Below are positions 1 to 9,937 of a DNA stretch of 64,000 bases, piece after piece. This stretch comes from GCA-2730975 sp937893275 (GTDB lineage: Bacteria; Verrucomicrobiota; Verrucomicrobiia; Opitutales; Seribacteraceae). Position 1 is the first letter of the stretch, and every line of letters begins with the position of its first letter. The stretch is from contig CAXAHJ010000003.1 in NCBI GenBank assembly GCA_963968595.1, positions 35,053 through 99,052 of the forward strand, given 5' to 3'. The position numbers and the translations under genes were made by a program. Below the pieces are notes generated by a model, which searched no databases, had not been told where the DNA came from, and saw only the letters and a program-made list of their open reading frames with translations.

Positions 1-2545
1 CTACTTCCTCGGCGACCGACAGGCACCCTACCCGCGTGCCGCCGACACACAAAAATGTATTCGGGCGGGCGGAAAGCACAACGACCTCGAGGACGTTGGT
101 CTGGACACCTACCACCACACCTACTTCGAGATGCTCGGGAACTGGTCCTTCGGCGACTACTTCAAGGCCGAGGCTATCGAATGGGCCTGGGAACTCCTAA
201 CCGAAGTCTGGAAGTTCCCAAAGGAACGCCTATACGCAACCGTCTACAAACCGGGAGAAGGCGAACCCGCAGATTTCGATCAAGACGCCCACGACCTGTG
301 GACCACCATTTTCGAAAAGGAGGGGCTCGACCCGACTGTTCACGTCATCAACGGGGGCAAGAAAGACAATTTCTGGATGATGGGCGAGACGGGTCCCTGC
401 GGACCTTGCAGCGAACTCCACATCGACCTCACCCCCGAGGGGGATACCGCCGGCCAACTCGTCAACGGCGACTCCAATCTCTGTATCGAGATCTGGAACT
501 TGGTCTTCATTCAGTTCAACGCAGACAAGGAAGGTGGCTTCTCCCCTCTCGCCGCCAAGCACGTCGACACGGGCATGGGCTTCGAGCGCGTTGCGGCCGC
601 CATACAAAGTACGAACGGATTCAGCGATTTCTCAAAAACCGTATCCAATTACGACACCGACGTCTTTCGCCCGCTTTTCGATGAACTAGAAAGACTCTCG
701 GGCAAAACGTATTCCTCCTCTCTGCCCGAAGGTCCGAAACGCTCCGAGCAAGAAGCAGTGGACATCGCCTTTCGCGTAATCGGCGACCACCTTCGGGCCC
801 TGTCTTTTTCGATTGCCGACGGTATTATGCCAGGCAATTCCGATCGGAACTACGTTCTCCGGCGCATCCTCCGGCGGGCCATTCGTTACGGCCGCAACCT
901 CGGGTTCTCCGAACCCTTCTTCCACAAACTGGTCGGTGCGCTGGTGGAACAAATGGGCGATGTATTCCCCGAGCTAAAGGACAGGCAGGAGCTGATCGAG
1001 AAGACTCTTCGATCGGAAGAAGAATCCTTCAACAAGACCCTTGATCGCGGCATAGAACTCTTTCGCCGTGAAAGTAATCAGCTCGGCGATAAAAAGGAAA
1101 TTTCGGGCGAATTCGCCTTCCGTCTGTACGACACCTACGGGTTTCCACTTGATCTCACGCAGCTCATGGCTCGTGAAAGAAGCCTCTCGGTGGATGAAGA
1201 GGGATTCAACCTAGAGATGGAAAAACAACGCTCACGCGCACGAGAGGCCCACAAGACTGTCGAAATCAAGGTAAAGGCAGACGGCGACGATGCCCAATCC
1301 ACCAAGTTCCAAGGCTACGAACCGGAAAACCTCACGGAATTTTCCGCAAACTGCCAAGGCTTGGTTCGGGATGCGGACAACGCTTACTTAATCTTCGATC
1401 AAACCCCTTTTTATGCAGAAATGGGGGGACAAGTAGGAGATTCCGGAACCGTCGAAATCGGTGGCGAAACCTTGCCCGTAGGCAAAGTAAGCAAGGATAC
1501 CGCGGGGAGATTCCTGCATCCAGTGAAGGGCGACTTCCCCGGAGACCCTAGCGGCCAACCTGCAGTCCTCAACGTCGACCTAAATAGGCGTCTCGCCATC
1601 CAGCGACACCACACCGCCACCCATGTTTTGCACTGGGCTCTACGCAAGGTCCTGGGTGATCATGTTCGTCAGGCGGGATCTCTCGTAGAGCCCAATCGCC
1701 TGCGTTTCGACTTTTCCCACTTCGAGGGAGTCACCTCGGCACAAGTCGAGGAAATCGAAGGACTCGCCAACGAACACCTCCTCGCCAACGACCCCGTCGA
1801 AGCCGTTGAAATTCCCTACGCGGAAAAGCCCGACGATGTCGTGGCCTTCTTCGGCGACAAGTACGGGGATGTCGTTCGAGTGGTGGACCTTGGGGGATGG
1901 AGCAAGGAATTGTGCGGCGGCACGCACGTTCAGTCCGCAGGAGAAATCGGTTTCATCAAGATCACAAGTGAATCGGCGATCGCAGCGGGCACTCGTCGAA
2001 TCGAAGCCGTTGCCGGTTCGGATGCGTACGCCCTCGCCAACGAACGCTTTCGCCAACTCGCCTCCATCACCCAAAACCTCGCTTGCAAGCCGGATGAGGT
2101 TTCCGAACGCATCGTGGCTCTTCAGGCAAAGAACAAGGACCTCGAAAAAAAGCTGCGCTCGCATGAGCAGAAGGGACAAGCCAACTTGGCCGACGAGCTG
2201 ATCGCCAAAGCTGTTGAAAGCGACGGCATTCGCTTCGTCAAGGGCATCGTTCGCGACGTCGCGGCCAACGATCTCCGCGGTCTTGCCGTGCAGGTTAACA
2301 AAGGCACCGCACCCTCCGTCACGCTCCTCGTATCCATTGCAGGCGACAAGGCCACCATGATCTGTATTTCATCCGACGAAGCCGTCGCCAAAGGCCACAA
2401 GGCGGGAGACTTCCTTCGCGAACTTGCGACCCTTTTCGGAGGGAAGGGCGGTGGCAAGCCCGACTTCGCCATGGGCGGAGCTCCGACCGGAGACGACCCT
2501 GAAAAAAACCTCACCGACTTCGCTTTCCCGTCTCTAGGTTCGTGA
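1..2545 (+). CDS. alaS: Alanyl-tRNA synthetase, 5' end outside window
   Basis: Charges tRNA-Ala in the cytoplasm and edits mischarged Ser/Gly. The reading frame is open from base 2, so the start lies left of the window; by comparison with E. coli AlaS about 50 N-terminal residues are missing and 847 codons are visible. Seen: the class II signature around HHTYFEMLGNWSFGDYF (approx. bases 107-160), the editing-domain HTATH motif near base 1615, the CGGTH zinc motif near 1914, and a C-terminal coiled coil plus glycine-rich C-Ala domain (GGKGGGKPDFAMGG) ending at 2545. The stop overlaps the GTG start of the next gene in a GTGA tetranucleotide, which suggests translational coupling. Identification is secure. 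Confidence 0.97.
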   Translation, partial: YFLGDRQAPYPRAADTQKCIRAGGKHNDLEDVGLDTYHHTYFEMLGNWSFGDYFKAEAIEWAWELLTEVWKFPKERLYATVYKPGEGEPADFDQDAHDLWTTIFEKEGLDPTVHVINGGKKDNFWMMGETGPCGPCSELHIDLTPEGDTAGQLVNGDSNLCIEIWNLVFIQFNADKEGGFSPLAAKHVDTGMGFERVAAAIQSTNGFSDFSKTVSNYDTDVFRPLFDELERLSGKTYSSSLPEGPKRSEQEAVDIAFRVIGDHLRALSFSIADGIMPGNSDRNYVLRRILRRAIRYGRNLGFSEPFFHKLVGALVEQMGDVFPELKDRQELIEKTLRSEEESFNKTLDRGIELFRRESNQLGDKKEISGEFAFRLYDTYGFPLDLTQLMARERSLSVDEEGFNLEMEKQRSRAREAHKTVEIKVKADGDDAQSTKFQGYEPENLTEFSANCQGLVRDADNAYLIFDQTPFYAEMGGQVGDSGTVEIGGETLPVGKVSKDTAGRFLHPVKGDFPGDPSGQPAVLNVDLNRRLAIQRHHTATHVLHWALRKVLGDHVRQAGSLVEPNRLRFDFSHFEGVTSAQVEEIEGLANEHLLANDPVEAVEIPYAEKPDDVVAFFGDKYGDVVRVVDLGGWSKELCGGTHVQSAGEIGFIKITSESAIAAGTRRIEAVAGSDAYALANERFRQLASITQNLACKPDEVSERIVALQAKNKDLEKKLRSHEQKGQANLADELIAKAVESDGIRFVKGIVRDVAANDLRGLAVQVNKGTAPSVTLLVSIAGDKATMICISSDEAVAKGHKAGDFLRELATLFGGKGGGKPDFAMGGAPTGDDPEKNLTDFAFPSLGS

Positions 2546-5031
2546 ACCTCAGGCTAGTCCTGCCCCCCACCCTCGCAGCTTGCGCGGAACGGGACGCCAT
2601 CCCCTCCAAGCTCGAGCTCGACCCCGGAACGGGCAAACCCGTCACTCCCGAAAAAGCCGGACCTGCCGGGCTTGCGGGACTACCCGATGCCGAACGAGCC
2701 GCCGCCTTTGTCATGGCCCAATGGTGCGGCGGGGAATTGTCCTCTCTTCTCCACTTGAGCAAAAAGCACTTGGCCGAGCTTCTCAAAATGCTTCGCGGCA
2801 TTCCCTGCTTCTACTTCGCCCACAAACCGCAGGAGGCAATCCCTTGGGACGATGGCGACCTGCTCGGCGTATCCCAATACCTGCCCAAGGAAAAAACAGC
2901 CACCGGCGAGAACCAGGGCGTTCCTGCTTCCCCTGCCGAAACTTCGGAAGAACGTGAAGAAGCCGCCCCCATTCGCGAGGCAGCATGGGCGGATTACGAG
3001 GGCCGCCCCATCGAGGTGGAAGGGTCGACTGAGTACCTCATGATCACCTTGCCGTCCGACGAGCACCCAGCCTACAAATCCACCCTCCGCCTCTTGCGAG
3101 AGGAGAACTTCCTACGCGATCGACAAAACCGTCGATGGTGGTGGCTTCGCGGACGTGAAAAGACTCTCGATTTCCTCGCCGAGCACAAGGAAACCCTCGA
3201 ACTCGACTTCGACGCCACCTTCACGGACAACTTCCACCAGCACACCAAAAGCATTCGCGAGGCCACCGTTCAGACAGAGGCCAAGGAGAAGGAAGGCATG
3301 GCCGAGGTACAAGTCACCATTCGCGCGGGCGACGCTCCCGAAAACCTGATCGAGCAAGCCTTGGCGATGGGCAGCAACCACGTCGAGTCCGACGGCAAGG
3401 TTTATTTGCTGGGTAGAAAAATGCTCCAAAAAGCCCATGCCCTCCAGCGCAGCTTGGCGGGAACGCCCGAGGCTCCGCTCCTCCGCAAGGGTACCTATCA
3501 CCTACCCACCGAGCAAACCGCCGAAAGCGAAGAAATGCTGGTGGAATTAGATCCCAAGTTCAAACCGCCCGAGGCATGGAAAACCCGGGCAACGGCTCTC
3601 CGCGACCTCGACAAGCTGGAACCACCTCCCCTTTCGCAGGAGCTGGAAGACGTCCTGCGACCCTATCAAAAAATTGGCGTCGGCTGGATGCTACATCTCT
3701 TTCGCCATAAACTAGGGGGTATCCTCGCCGATGAAATGGGCCTTGGGAAAACCCTCCAGACCCTAGCCGTCCTATCCTGCCTCAAGAAAAGAAAAGTCAC
3801 CTTCGACGATTCCGTGTCTACCTCGCTCGTGGTTTGCCCAGCATCGCTCGTCGAGAACTGGCGACGGGAAGCCGAACGCTTTTGCCCCGAACTTTCGGTC
3901 TTCGTTCACCATGGTTCCAAAAGGATGAAGGCGGTCGAGGAATTCGCGAAATGGGATCTCGTCATCACCTCCTACGGAACCCTCGTCCGGGACGAAAACC
4001 TCTTCGCCTCGGCTTCGCTTCTTTGCGTGATCGGCGACGAGGCCCAAAACCTCAAGAACCGCCGTACTCGCAACGCCAAGTCACTCGCCTCCCTTTCCTC
4101 TCGCGGTCGCTTCCTTCTCACCGGCACTCCCGTCGAAAACAGCCTGTACGACCTCCTGTCCCTCACCGCCTTCCTCATGCCGGGCGCCCTCCATCCGATT
4201 CCCTCTTCTTCACGAGGCGACGAACGCACCTGGCACGAAAAACGGTTTCTCGCCCAAGCGGCGCCCTACATACTGCGGCGAAGCAAAAAAATCGTTGCAC
4301 CCGAACTTCCCGACAAAATCGAGCAAGTGGTATACGTCGACATGACGCCCGAACAGGCCAAGACCTATGCCTCCGCAAAGGCGGGCGCCGAAAAGGAAAT
4401 CGTAGCCATGGAAGAAGCGGGCGTCCCCGAAGGCCAGCTTCGCATGAAGACCCTCACACAGCTCCTTCGTCTTCGCCAAACCTGTTGCGATCCCCGTTTG
4501 CTCGACGACAAACTGGAACCCGGCGCCTCCGCAAAACTCGCGGCTTTTCGGGAAATCCTCTACGGGGCCATAGACGCAGGAAACCGTATCCTGCTCTTTT
4601 CGCAGTTTACCTCCCTGTTGGCCTTGATCCGAGCGGAATTGGAAGCGGAATCCATTCAACATTGCTACCTCGATGGTTCGTCCAGAGATCGTATGGCCCA
4701 GGTCGACCGCTTCCAAGACGACGAATCCGTACCCATTTTCCTAATATCCCTGAAGGCGGGTGGCACGGGACTGAACCTGACGGGTGCCGACCTGGTAATC
4801 CACTTCGACCCATGGTGGAACCCCGCCGCCGAGGCTCAGGCGACCGACCGCGCTCACCGCATAGGCCAAACCAAGACCGTACAAGTCTACAAGCTGATCG
4901 TCGCCGATTCGGTGGAAGAAAACGTTCTCCGCCTACAATCAAGCAAAAGAAAGCTTTTGAGCGAGGTGTTCGAAGCGGGTGAGGCGGCCAACGCTTCCAT
5001 CTCCATGAAGGACCTCAAAGAGCTGATTTGA
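2542..5031 (+). CDS. SNF2/RapA-type DEAD-box-like helicase
   Basis: An ATP-dependent DNA translocase of the SNF2 superfamily 2 type, 829 aa. An N-terminal region of about 370 residues has no motif I recognise. The ATPase core then begins with Walker A (DEMGLGKT, near residue 398), a Walker B variant DEAQ (near 498) and LLTGTPVEN. The helicase C lobe follows (LLFSQF near 683, then ATDRAHRIGQ near 767). The GTG start at 2542 overlaps the alaS stop (GTGA), so the pair is probably co-transcribed and coupled. The family remodels protein-DNA or RNA polymerase complexes; the exact target here is unknown. No SWIM zinc finger (CxCxnCxH) was seen in the N-terminal part. Confidence 0.9.
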   Translation: MNLRLVLPPTLAACAERDAIPSKLELDPGTGKPVTPEKAGPAGLAGLPDAERAAAFVMAQWCGGELSSLLHLSKKHLAELLKMLRGIPCFYFAHKPQEAIPWDDGDLLGVSQYLPKEKTATGENQGVPASPAETSEEREEAAPIREAAWADYEGRPIEVEGSTEYLMITLPSDEHPAYKSTLRLLREENFLRDRQNRRWWWLRGREKTLDFLAEHKETLELDFDATFTDNFHQHTKSIREATVQTEAKEKEGMAEVQVTIRAGDAPENLIEQALAMGSNHVESDGKVYLLGRKMLQKAHALQRSLAGTPEAPLLRKGTYHLPTEQTAESEEMLVELDPKFKPPEAWKTRATALRDLDKLEPPPLSQELEDVLRPYQKIGVGWMLHLFRHKLGGILADEMGLGKTLQTLAVLSCLKKRKVTFDDSVSTSLVVCPASLVENWRREAERFCPELSVFVHHGSKRMKAVEEFAKWDLVITSYGTLVRDENLFASASLLCVIGDEAQNLKNRRTRNAKSLASLSSRGRFLLTGTPVENSLYDLLSLTAFLMPGALHPIPSSSRGDERTWHEKRFLAQAAPYILRRSKKIVAPELPDKIEQVVYVDMTPEQAKTYASAKAGAEKEIVAMEEAGVPEGQLRMKTLTQLLRLRQTCCDPRLLDDKLEPGASAKLAAFREILYGAIDAGNRILLFSQFTSLLALIRAELEAESIQHCYLDGSSRDRMAQVDRFQDDESVPIFLISLKAGGTGLNLTGADLVIHFDPWWNPAAEAQATDRAHRIGQTKTVQVYKLIVADSVEENVLRLQSSKRKLLSEVFEAGEAANASISMKDLKELI

Positions 5032-5061
5032 AACGTTTCCCTTTGCCCTTGAAAAACGGGG

Positions 5062-5091
5062 TTGTTTCTGAGAAAATGTGTTTTGTATATC
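5062..5091 (+). promoter_or_regulatory. Candidate sigma-70 promoter for ilvB
   Basis: TTGTTT (5062-5067) and TATATC (5086-5091) are separated by 18 nt, with the ilvB ATG at 5111. The implied leader is very short (about 13 nt), consistent with the absence of a clear Shine-Dalgarno sequence. Weak evidence from hexamer match only. Confidence 0.3.
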
Positions 5092-5110
5092 CCATTAACC
5101 CGTACGACCA

Positions 5111-6892
5111 ATGAGCACGCAAACCATCAAAGAAGAACAACCGCTACCCGAAGGCGAGCAAGGGCCCGCCATGAATGGGGCAGACGCCTTGGTGTCGGCC
5201 CTCGAGCGTGAGGGCGTGGAGGTCGTGTTCGCCTATCCGGGTGGGGCTTCGATGGAATTGCACCAGTCGCTGACACGTTCAAAGAGCATCCGAACTATCC
5301 TTCCCCGGCAGGAACAAGGCGGCGGATTCATGGCCCACGGGTACGCCAGAGCCACGGGCAAGGCGGGCGTCTGCATGGCCACTTCCGGCCCCGGCGCAAC
5401 CAACCTGATGACCTGCATCGCCGACGCGTACATGGACAGCGTTCCCCTCATTGCCATCACGGGGCAGGTCTACCAGCAGTTCATCGGTAAGAGCGCCTTT
5501 CAGGAGACCGATTTCTTCGGCATGACCCTCCCCGTGGTCAAGCACAGTTACCTCGTTCTCGAGGCGGAAGACCTTCCCCGCATCGTCAAGGAGGCCTTCT
5601 ATTTGGCCGAAAGCGGCCGCCCCGGTCCCGTCGTCATCGATATACCCAAGGATGTCCAGCAAGCCGTATTCGAGCCATTCTTTCCCTCGGTAGTCGGGGA
5701 AATCCCCGGCTACAAGCTGGATACCCCAAAGGCAACCGACGAAGAGCTTACAGAAGTCCTGCGACTCATAACCGAGGCCAAAAAACCCGTGCTCTACACC
5801 GGCGGTGGCATCATCTCCGGAGACGCCCACGAAGAGCTGAAGGAATTCGCCGAAATCACCGGTCTTCCCGTCACGCACACCCTAATGGGTCTGGGCGTGT
5901 TCGACCCCGCCCACCCTCAGTCACTTTACTGGTACGGCATGCACGGCACCGTGGCAGGCAACTGGGCCGTATGCGAAAGCGACCTCCTACTCTGCGCCGG
6001 AGCTCGCTTCGACGACCGCATCACGGGCAAGGTCGACAAATATGCCCAAGAGGCCTATGTCATTCACTTCGACGTAGACAAGGCAGAGCACAACAAGAAC
6101 GTCCACGCCCACTTCCCCATTCAGACCGACATCAAGTACGCCCTCAAGCGCCTCTCCGAACTGGCCAAGGAACAAGGCTTCCAAAAGCCCGACCTCACCG
6201 AATGGTTCTCCTCTCTCGACAAGTGGAAGGAAGAAAAACCCTTTCATTATACGAAAGGCGAGCACGTTACGTCGCAGGAAGCCGTCGAGGCTCTTTACGA
6301 GGAATCCAAAGGCGAAGCCATCATCACCACCGGCGTGGGCCAACATCAGATGTGGGCCGCCCAGTACTACAAATTCAAGGATCCCCGCACCTACATTTCC
6401 TCTCTCGGCTTGGGTACCATGGGCTTCGGCTATCCCGCAGCGGTGGGAGTAAAGGTGGCTCGCCCCGACAAGGAAGTCATCGATATCGACGGCGACGGTT
6501 CCTTCCTCATGAACGTTCAGGAACTCGCCACCGCCAAGATCGAGAAGATCAACGCCAAGTGCCTCCTCCTAAACAACCAGCACCTCGGAATGGTCGTCCA
6601 ATGGGAAGATCGCTTCTACGAAAGCGTTCGCGGTCACACCATACTTTGCGACCCCGAAAACCTAGGTGGCCCCGACAACCTGGACGCCATCTACCCAGAC
6701 TTCATAACCATGGCCGCCGGATTCGGCGTCAAGGCTCGCCGCATATCCAAGCGAGAAGATCTGCGCGACGGCATACGCGAAATGCTCGAGGCCGACGAGC
6801 CCTACCTCTTGGAAATCATCGTGCCCTACACCGAGCACGTCCTCCCCATGATCCCGCAAGGAAAGTCCGCCAAGGAAATCCTTACGGACTAA
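5111..6892 (+). CDS. ilvB: Acetolactate synthase large subunit
   Basis: A ThDP- and FAD-dependent carboligase that joins two pyruvates, or pyruvate and 2-oxobutyrate, as the first common step of valine, leucine and isoleucine synthesis. The 593 aa show the N-terminal PYR domain (VFAYPGGASMELHQ near residue 39; the catalytic Glu sits in RQEQGGG; TSGPGATN near 97), the middle FAD-binding domain, and the C-terminal ThDP domain (GDGSFLMN near 461, LLNNQHLGM near 489). Length is normal for IlvB. The ATG at 5111 is preceded by no obvious Shine-Dalgarno site. No ilvN regulatory subunit or ilvC follows, which is unusual for a biosynthetic enzyme. A catabolic ALS is less likely because the motifs fit the FAD-containing biosynthetic type. 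Confidence 0.93.
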   Translation: MSTQTIKEEQPLPEGEQGPAMNGADALVSALEREGVEVVFAYPGGASMELHQSLTRSKSIRTILPRQEQGGGFMAHGYARATGKAGVCMATSGPGATNLMTCIADAYMDSVPLIAITGQVYQQFIGKSAFQETDFFGMTLPVVKHSYLVLEAEDLPRIVKEAFYLAESGRPGPVVIDIPKDVQQAVFEPFFPSVVGEIPGYKLDTPKATDEELTEVLRLITEAKKPVLYTGGGIISGDAHEELKEFAEITGLPVTHTLMGLGVFDPAHPQSLYWYGMHGTVAGNWAVCESDLLLCAGARFDDRITGKVDKYAQEAYVIHFDVDKAEHNKNVHAHFPIQTDIKYALKRLSELAKEQGFQKPDLTEWFSSLDKWKEEKPFHYTKGEHVTSQEAVEALYEESKGEAIITTGVGQHQMWAAQYYKFKDPRTYISSLGLGTMGFGYPAAVGVKVARPDKEVIDIDGDGSFLMNVQELATAKIEKINAKCLLLNNQHLGMVVQWEDRFYESVRGHTILCDPENLGGPDNLDAIYPDFITMAAGFGVKARRISKREDLRDGIREMLEADEPYLLEIIVPYTEHVLPMIPQGKSAKEILTD

Positions 6893-6928
6893 ATTCCCAG
6901 GCGGCGTTTCGCTTATTCGTGGCATAAA

Positions 6929-6951
6929 GCCGGAAAACGAAAGTTTTCGGC
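6929..6951 (+). terminator. Hairpin downstream of ilvB, possible terminator
   Basis: A nine-pair stem with one bulged G and a GAAA tetraloop (arms 6929-6938 and 6943-6951) lies 36 nt after the ilvB stop. There is no T-run after it, so intrinsic termination is uncertain. Confidence 0.4.
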
Positions 6952-6992
6952 ATCTCGCGGTTACTCGCAAACCTTCGCCGGATTACCCAAGG

Positions 6993-7123
6993 CCTTGTCC
7001 TTGCGAGCTCATTAGGGCGTGGTAATCCAGCGGAATCGTGGTGGGAAATGCCCTAACAATGCGATGGGGTGCCCTACGCGTCCGCTGGATTGCCGCGTCG
7101 TTACACTTCTCGCAATGACAAGA
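6993..7123. repeat. Intergenic inverted-repeat element, copy 1
   Basis: Two imperfect arms of about 42 nt (6993-7034 and 7081-7123) read as each other's reverse complement. The outer core is TTGCGAG/CTCGCAA and the inner core is AATCCAGCGGA/TCCGCTGGATT. The middle 46 nt carry no ORF. A second copy with the same outer and inner cores lies at 30965-31091. This looks like a small palindromic, REP- or MITE-like element without coding capacity. The rest of the 6893-7417 gap is A+T-rich and shows nothing else I can support. Confidence 0.7.
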
Positions 7124-7417
7124 CAGGAAGTGCCCTCCCCTAACTTCCCCGAATAGACTAAACTGCACCTACTGATGGAAAAACCACCTTTCTCAATCCA
7201 TTTGTCGTAAGACCTTGCGTGATGACTGAGATTAACAATGATGAAAAGCACATCATTTGAGCAGTTTTGGCTAATGCACCTTGAAAGCATTAACTTGTTT
7301 TAAATAATTTATTAACGACTAATCCGAATCCAAGAATGAAAAATTCCATCATTTCCATTCTCCTTACTCCAAAGCTTGAAGATAGTCTAGCTTGCGAATA
7401 GAGACTGAGATATTCTT

Positions 7418-8407
7418 GTGAAATTTTTGCTAAAGACATTCGTTATCCTTTTAGGACTCCTCCTTGCCTACGAGGTAGCGCACTTGACCTTGTTGCAAAA
7501 TTCCGAGGGATGGGCGGCTCTGGCATGGATGGAAAGCGTGCCCGAGGATGGTCCCTCCGCTAATGCCGATCCGGATGACGTCGGCCGGTTCTCGAAAGTC
7601 CTGTCCTTCGAAGGCGAACCTTCCACCCCCCTGGCGGATTACCTAACCCTTGCCTGCCTTGCCCTCACCGTAGTCTCGGCTTGGGTCTTATGGGCAAGGG
7701 AAAAGCCGTCGGTCCGTGCGGATCGTTGGCGCGTGGCGTTCGCCGTGGGATTAATCGCCTTTCTGAGCGTCACTTCGCTCGCCTTGTCAGGCGTCATCGC
7801 CGAACCCGAGAAAATCGCCCCCGAGGCATGGAACGAGGTAGTCGACAAATTGCATGTCGGCGACGTGATCGCCTACAGGAAGGAAAAATGGAGCGCCAGA
7901 CGGGAACTGTTCGCCAAGGGCAAGTTAACAGTCATTGGCTATCGCCTGTTCAAGTACGGACACCTCGCAATCGTCGTGGAAGACCCCGACGCCCCCGGCA
8001 GGAAAGCTCTCTTCACCAGCGAGAGCGTAAAGGGCGTCAACGTGGACGAGGACGCAGACTCCCTCCAAACCCACAACTGGGACGCCTATCGGCTCGACAA
8101 GTGGGATCGCATAGATCTTGGCCGCATCCGGGAAGGCATCCTCCGCTGCAAGGAAAAGTCGGGCAACTTCTTCGGCTACGACTTCACCGGCATGTTCGCC
8201 CTCTGGAACGAGGATCTAAAACCCGATCACGCCAAAGACTTCGGCACCGAGTACATATGCTCCACCTCCGTCGTGACCCTGCTCTACTTCGGTGGCTTCG
8301 AGAGCGATGCAACTCCGCGCCAAGAACTCGACCTAATTACTCCCTATCAAGTCGTTCGGGCGAAGGGACGCTTCGTGAAGCCGCCCAAATTGCCGGGGGA
8401 AGAATAG
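7418..8407 (+). CDS. Membrane-anchored permuted NlpC/P60 (YiiX-like) protein
   Basis: 329 aa with three hydrophobic segments at the N-terminal end (about residues 3-20, 74-92 and 107-128). A soluble domain of about 190 residues follows. It has the layout of the permuted papain-like YiiX/YebB family: LHVGDVIAYR, then the candidate catalytic His182 in YGHLAIVVE, then candidate Cys281 in YICSTSVV. That family is thought to act on amide or ester bonds of lipids or peptides; the substrate here is unknown. The start is GTG at 7418. It lies alone, convergent with the next gene. Assignment of the fold is moderate; activity is inference from the paired His/Cys. Confidence 0.6.
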   Translation: MKFLLKTFVILLGLLLAYEVAHLTLLQNSEGWAALAWMESVPEDGPSANADPDDVGRFSKVLSFEGEPSTPLADYLTLACLALTVVSAWVLWAREKPSVRADRWRVAFAVGLIAFLSVTSLALSGVIAEPEKIAPEAWNEVVDKLHVGDVIAYRKEKWSARRELFAKGKLTVIGYRLFKYGHLAIVVEDPDAPGRKALFTSESVKGVNVDEDADSLQTHNWDAYRLDKWDRIDLGRIREGILRCKEKSGNFFGYDFTGMFALWNEDLKPDHAKDFGTEYICSTSVVTLLYFGGFESDATPRQELDLITPYQVVRAKGRFVKPPKLPGEE

Positions 8408-8450
8408 AAACTACCCTACCCCGTAGAGGGAAGAGGAGTTAGGTGTTGCG

Positions 8451-9854
8451 TCAGGCTTCCGCCACGGGCGTAGGGAGTTCGCGTTCGATTTCATCAAGAC
8501 GGTAACCGAAACCGGGGCCTCCGATGGTCGAAAGGTCCAAGCAACCATGCCTGCGTTGATAGAGACCGGGGTGAACCTTTGCCTCGGGGTTCGAGGCCTC
8601 CGGATAAAACTGCATGGCGTTACTTTCCACCCCCATGATGGTGCCCGCGTGAGCACCAAGCAACACATGCGGAATTTGAGCCAACATGGGATTGGTGAGA
8701 TCCTGAACCATGAGGGTCATGCCGTGGGCTTTCGCCCAGCAAAGGGAAAGCAAGGCGCCTGTCTGCGTCTTGCAGGTTTTGAGCGCGACGCCCGTCCAAC
8801 CCAATTCCCGACCGAGACGAACATGCTCCCAGTCGTGGGCACTTTCGTCCATGAATAAAGGCTTGCGTGCGGAAACGGAATGCACGTCGATTTGGTGAGC
8901 CTCGAGGTCGTATGGGAACGGCTGTTCCACATAGAGGATCTTGGCGTAGGTGAGAGGTTCGTCGACGAGGAGCTGGTCAAGGATGTCGTTGACGTAGGCG
9001 GGATCCGTTACAGTGCAGTTGAAGTCGGTGGTAAGCCAGTCGACGGCGAGCTTGTTGGCAATGGCGCCGACAGCGGCGAGGCGATCGTAGTCCCAGTCGG
9101 CGTCGTTACCGCGAAGCTTGATTTTGAGACAGTTGAGACCATCGCGGGCGATCCAGTCTTCTAGGTGCACGGGGTATCCGTCGTCGGGTTCGTCTCCTGT
9201 CAGATCGGCGGTAGTAAGGGGATCGAGACCACCCACTAGATGCCAGACAGGTTGGAGGGATTTTGGAGAGGGGTCGAAATAGTCGGCTGGAGCCTTTCCG
9301 ATGAAGGAGACATCGGAACCCCCCGCAGGTTGAAGAAAGGCGGAGAGGTCGCGGTTAAGGTAATCGGAACCATAAGCTTGGTAGATGGGAAGTTCGTTGA
9401 TTTTGCCGTAGGCGTCGTGTAGGGCGACGTCGAAGGCGGAAGCGCAAACGAGGGCAGCGAGCCAAGGCATGGGTTCTTGTCCGGGTCGAAGCCCGGCATT
9501 GAAGTCGGCGAGGATTTTCGGCAAGCGACCAAAAAGAAAATCATGACCCAGTTCCAAAGCGTGACCGTACGCAGAGATGGAGGAGATTTTGGGGCAGAGG
9601 CGCTCAGTGAAATCCTTGAGAGCATCGTGACGATCAGAATAAGAAATGGACGAAGGCCAAACCCACTGTACGCTGAGCGGAGTTTCTCCCCATCCGGTCG
9701 CTTGTACGCCACTAGCATTAGCGACAGTAACGCTGGCCCGGGCACAGGTGACGGAAGTGAGAGTTTCCGAACCGAACTTAAGCGGGACACGCGTTTCAAC
9801 TGGGATGAAACGAAGTGAAGTGCTTTCAATTCTTACGTCACGATGGGATGGCAT
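8451..9854 (-). CDS. Enolase-superfamily enzyme (mandelate racemase/muconate lactonizing type)
   Basis: 467 aa. The N-terminal capping domain (approx. residues 1-160) is followed by the barrel with K244-x-K246 in LKIKLRG, a metal-ligand Asp in TTDFN, Glu in VEQPF, Asp-Glu in FMDES and a Lys in LKTCKTQTG. These are the expected acid ligands for one Mg2+ and general bases on both faces, so it should be catalytically competent for abstraction of a proton alpha to a carboxylate. Candidate roles are sugar-acid dehydration, epimerisation or cycloisomerisation; the specific substrate cannot be read from the motifs. Cytoplasmic, no signal peptide. It is convergent with the preceding gene (43 nt between stops) and divergent from the TerC gene. 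Confidence 0.85.
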   Translation of the reverse strand: MPSHRDVRIESTSLRFIPVETRVPLKFGSETLTSVTCARASVTVANASGVQATGWGETPLSVQWVWPSSISYSDRHDALKDFTERLCPKISSISAYGHALELGHDFLFGRLPKILADFNAGLRPGQEPMPWLAALVCASAFDVALHDAYGKINELPIYQAYGSDYLNRDLSAFLQPAGGSDVSFIGKAPADYFDPSPKSLQPVWHLVGGLDPLTTADLTGDEPDDGYPVHLEDWIARDGLNCLKIKLRGNDADWDYDRLAAVGAIANKLAVDWLTTDFNCTVTDPAYVNDILDQLLVDEPLTYAKILYVEQPFPYDLEAHQIDVHSVSARKPLFMDESAHDWEHVRLGRELGWTGVALKTCKTQTGALLSLCWAKAHGMTLMVQDLTNPMLAQIPHVLLGAHAGTIMGVESNAMQFYPEASNPEAKVHPGLYQRRHGCLDLSTIGGPGFGYRLDEIERELPTPVAEA

Positions 9855-9937
9855 AGGTTAGTACACATTAAATTGAGCGGAATGGTCAAACCGATTGCAA
9901 AAGGTTTTGCTTTTACTCTTGGCAGAAAATTGCGAAG

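Noticed and set aside
3834..4982. A 382-codon + strand frame inside the SNF2 helicase gene
   Set aside because: Arg/Pro-rich composition with no motif; it is a frame shadow of the conserved helicase core.
9919..9937. Sigma-54-like TTGGCAGAAAATTGCG just before the TerC gene
   Set aside because: The GG-GC spacing is 9 nt rather than 10, and the site touches the start codon, leaving no room for a transcript leader.
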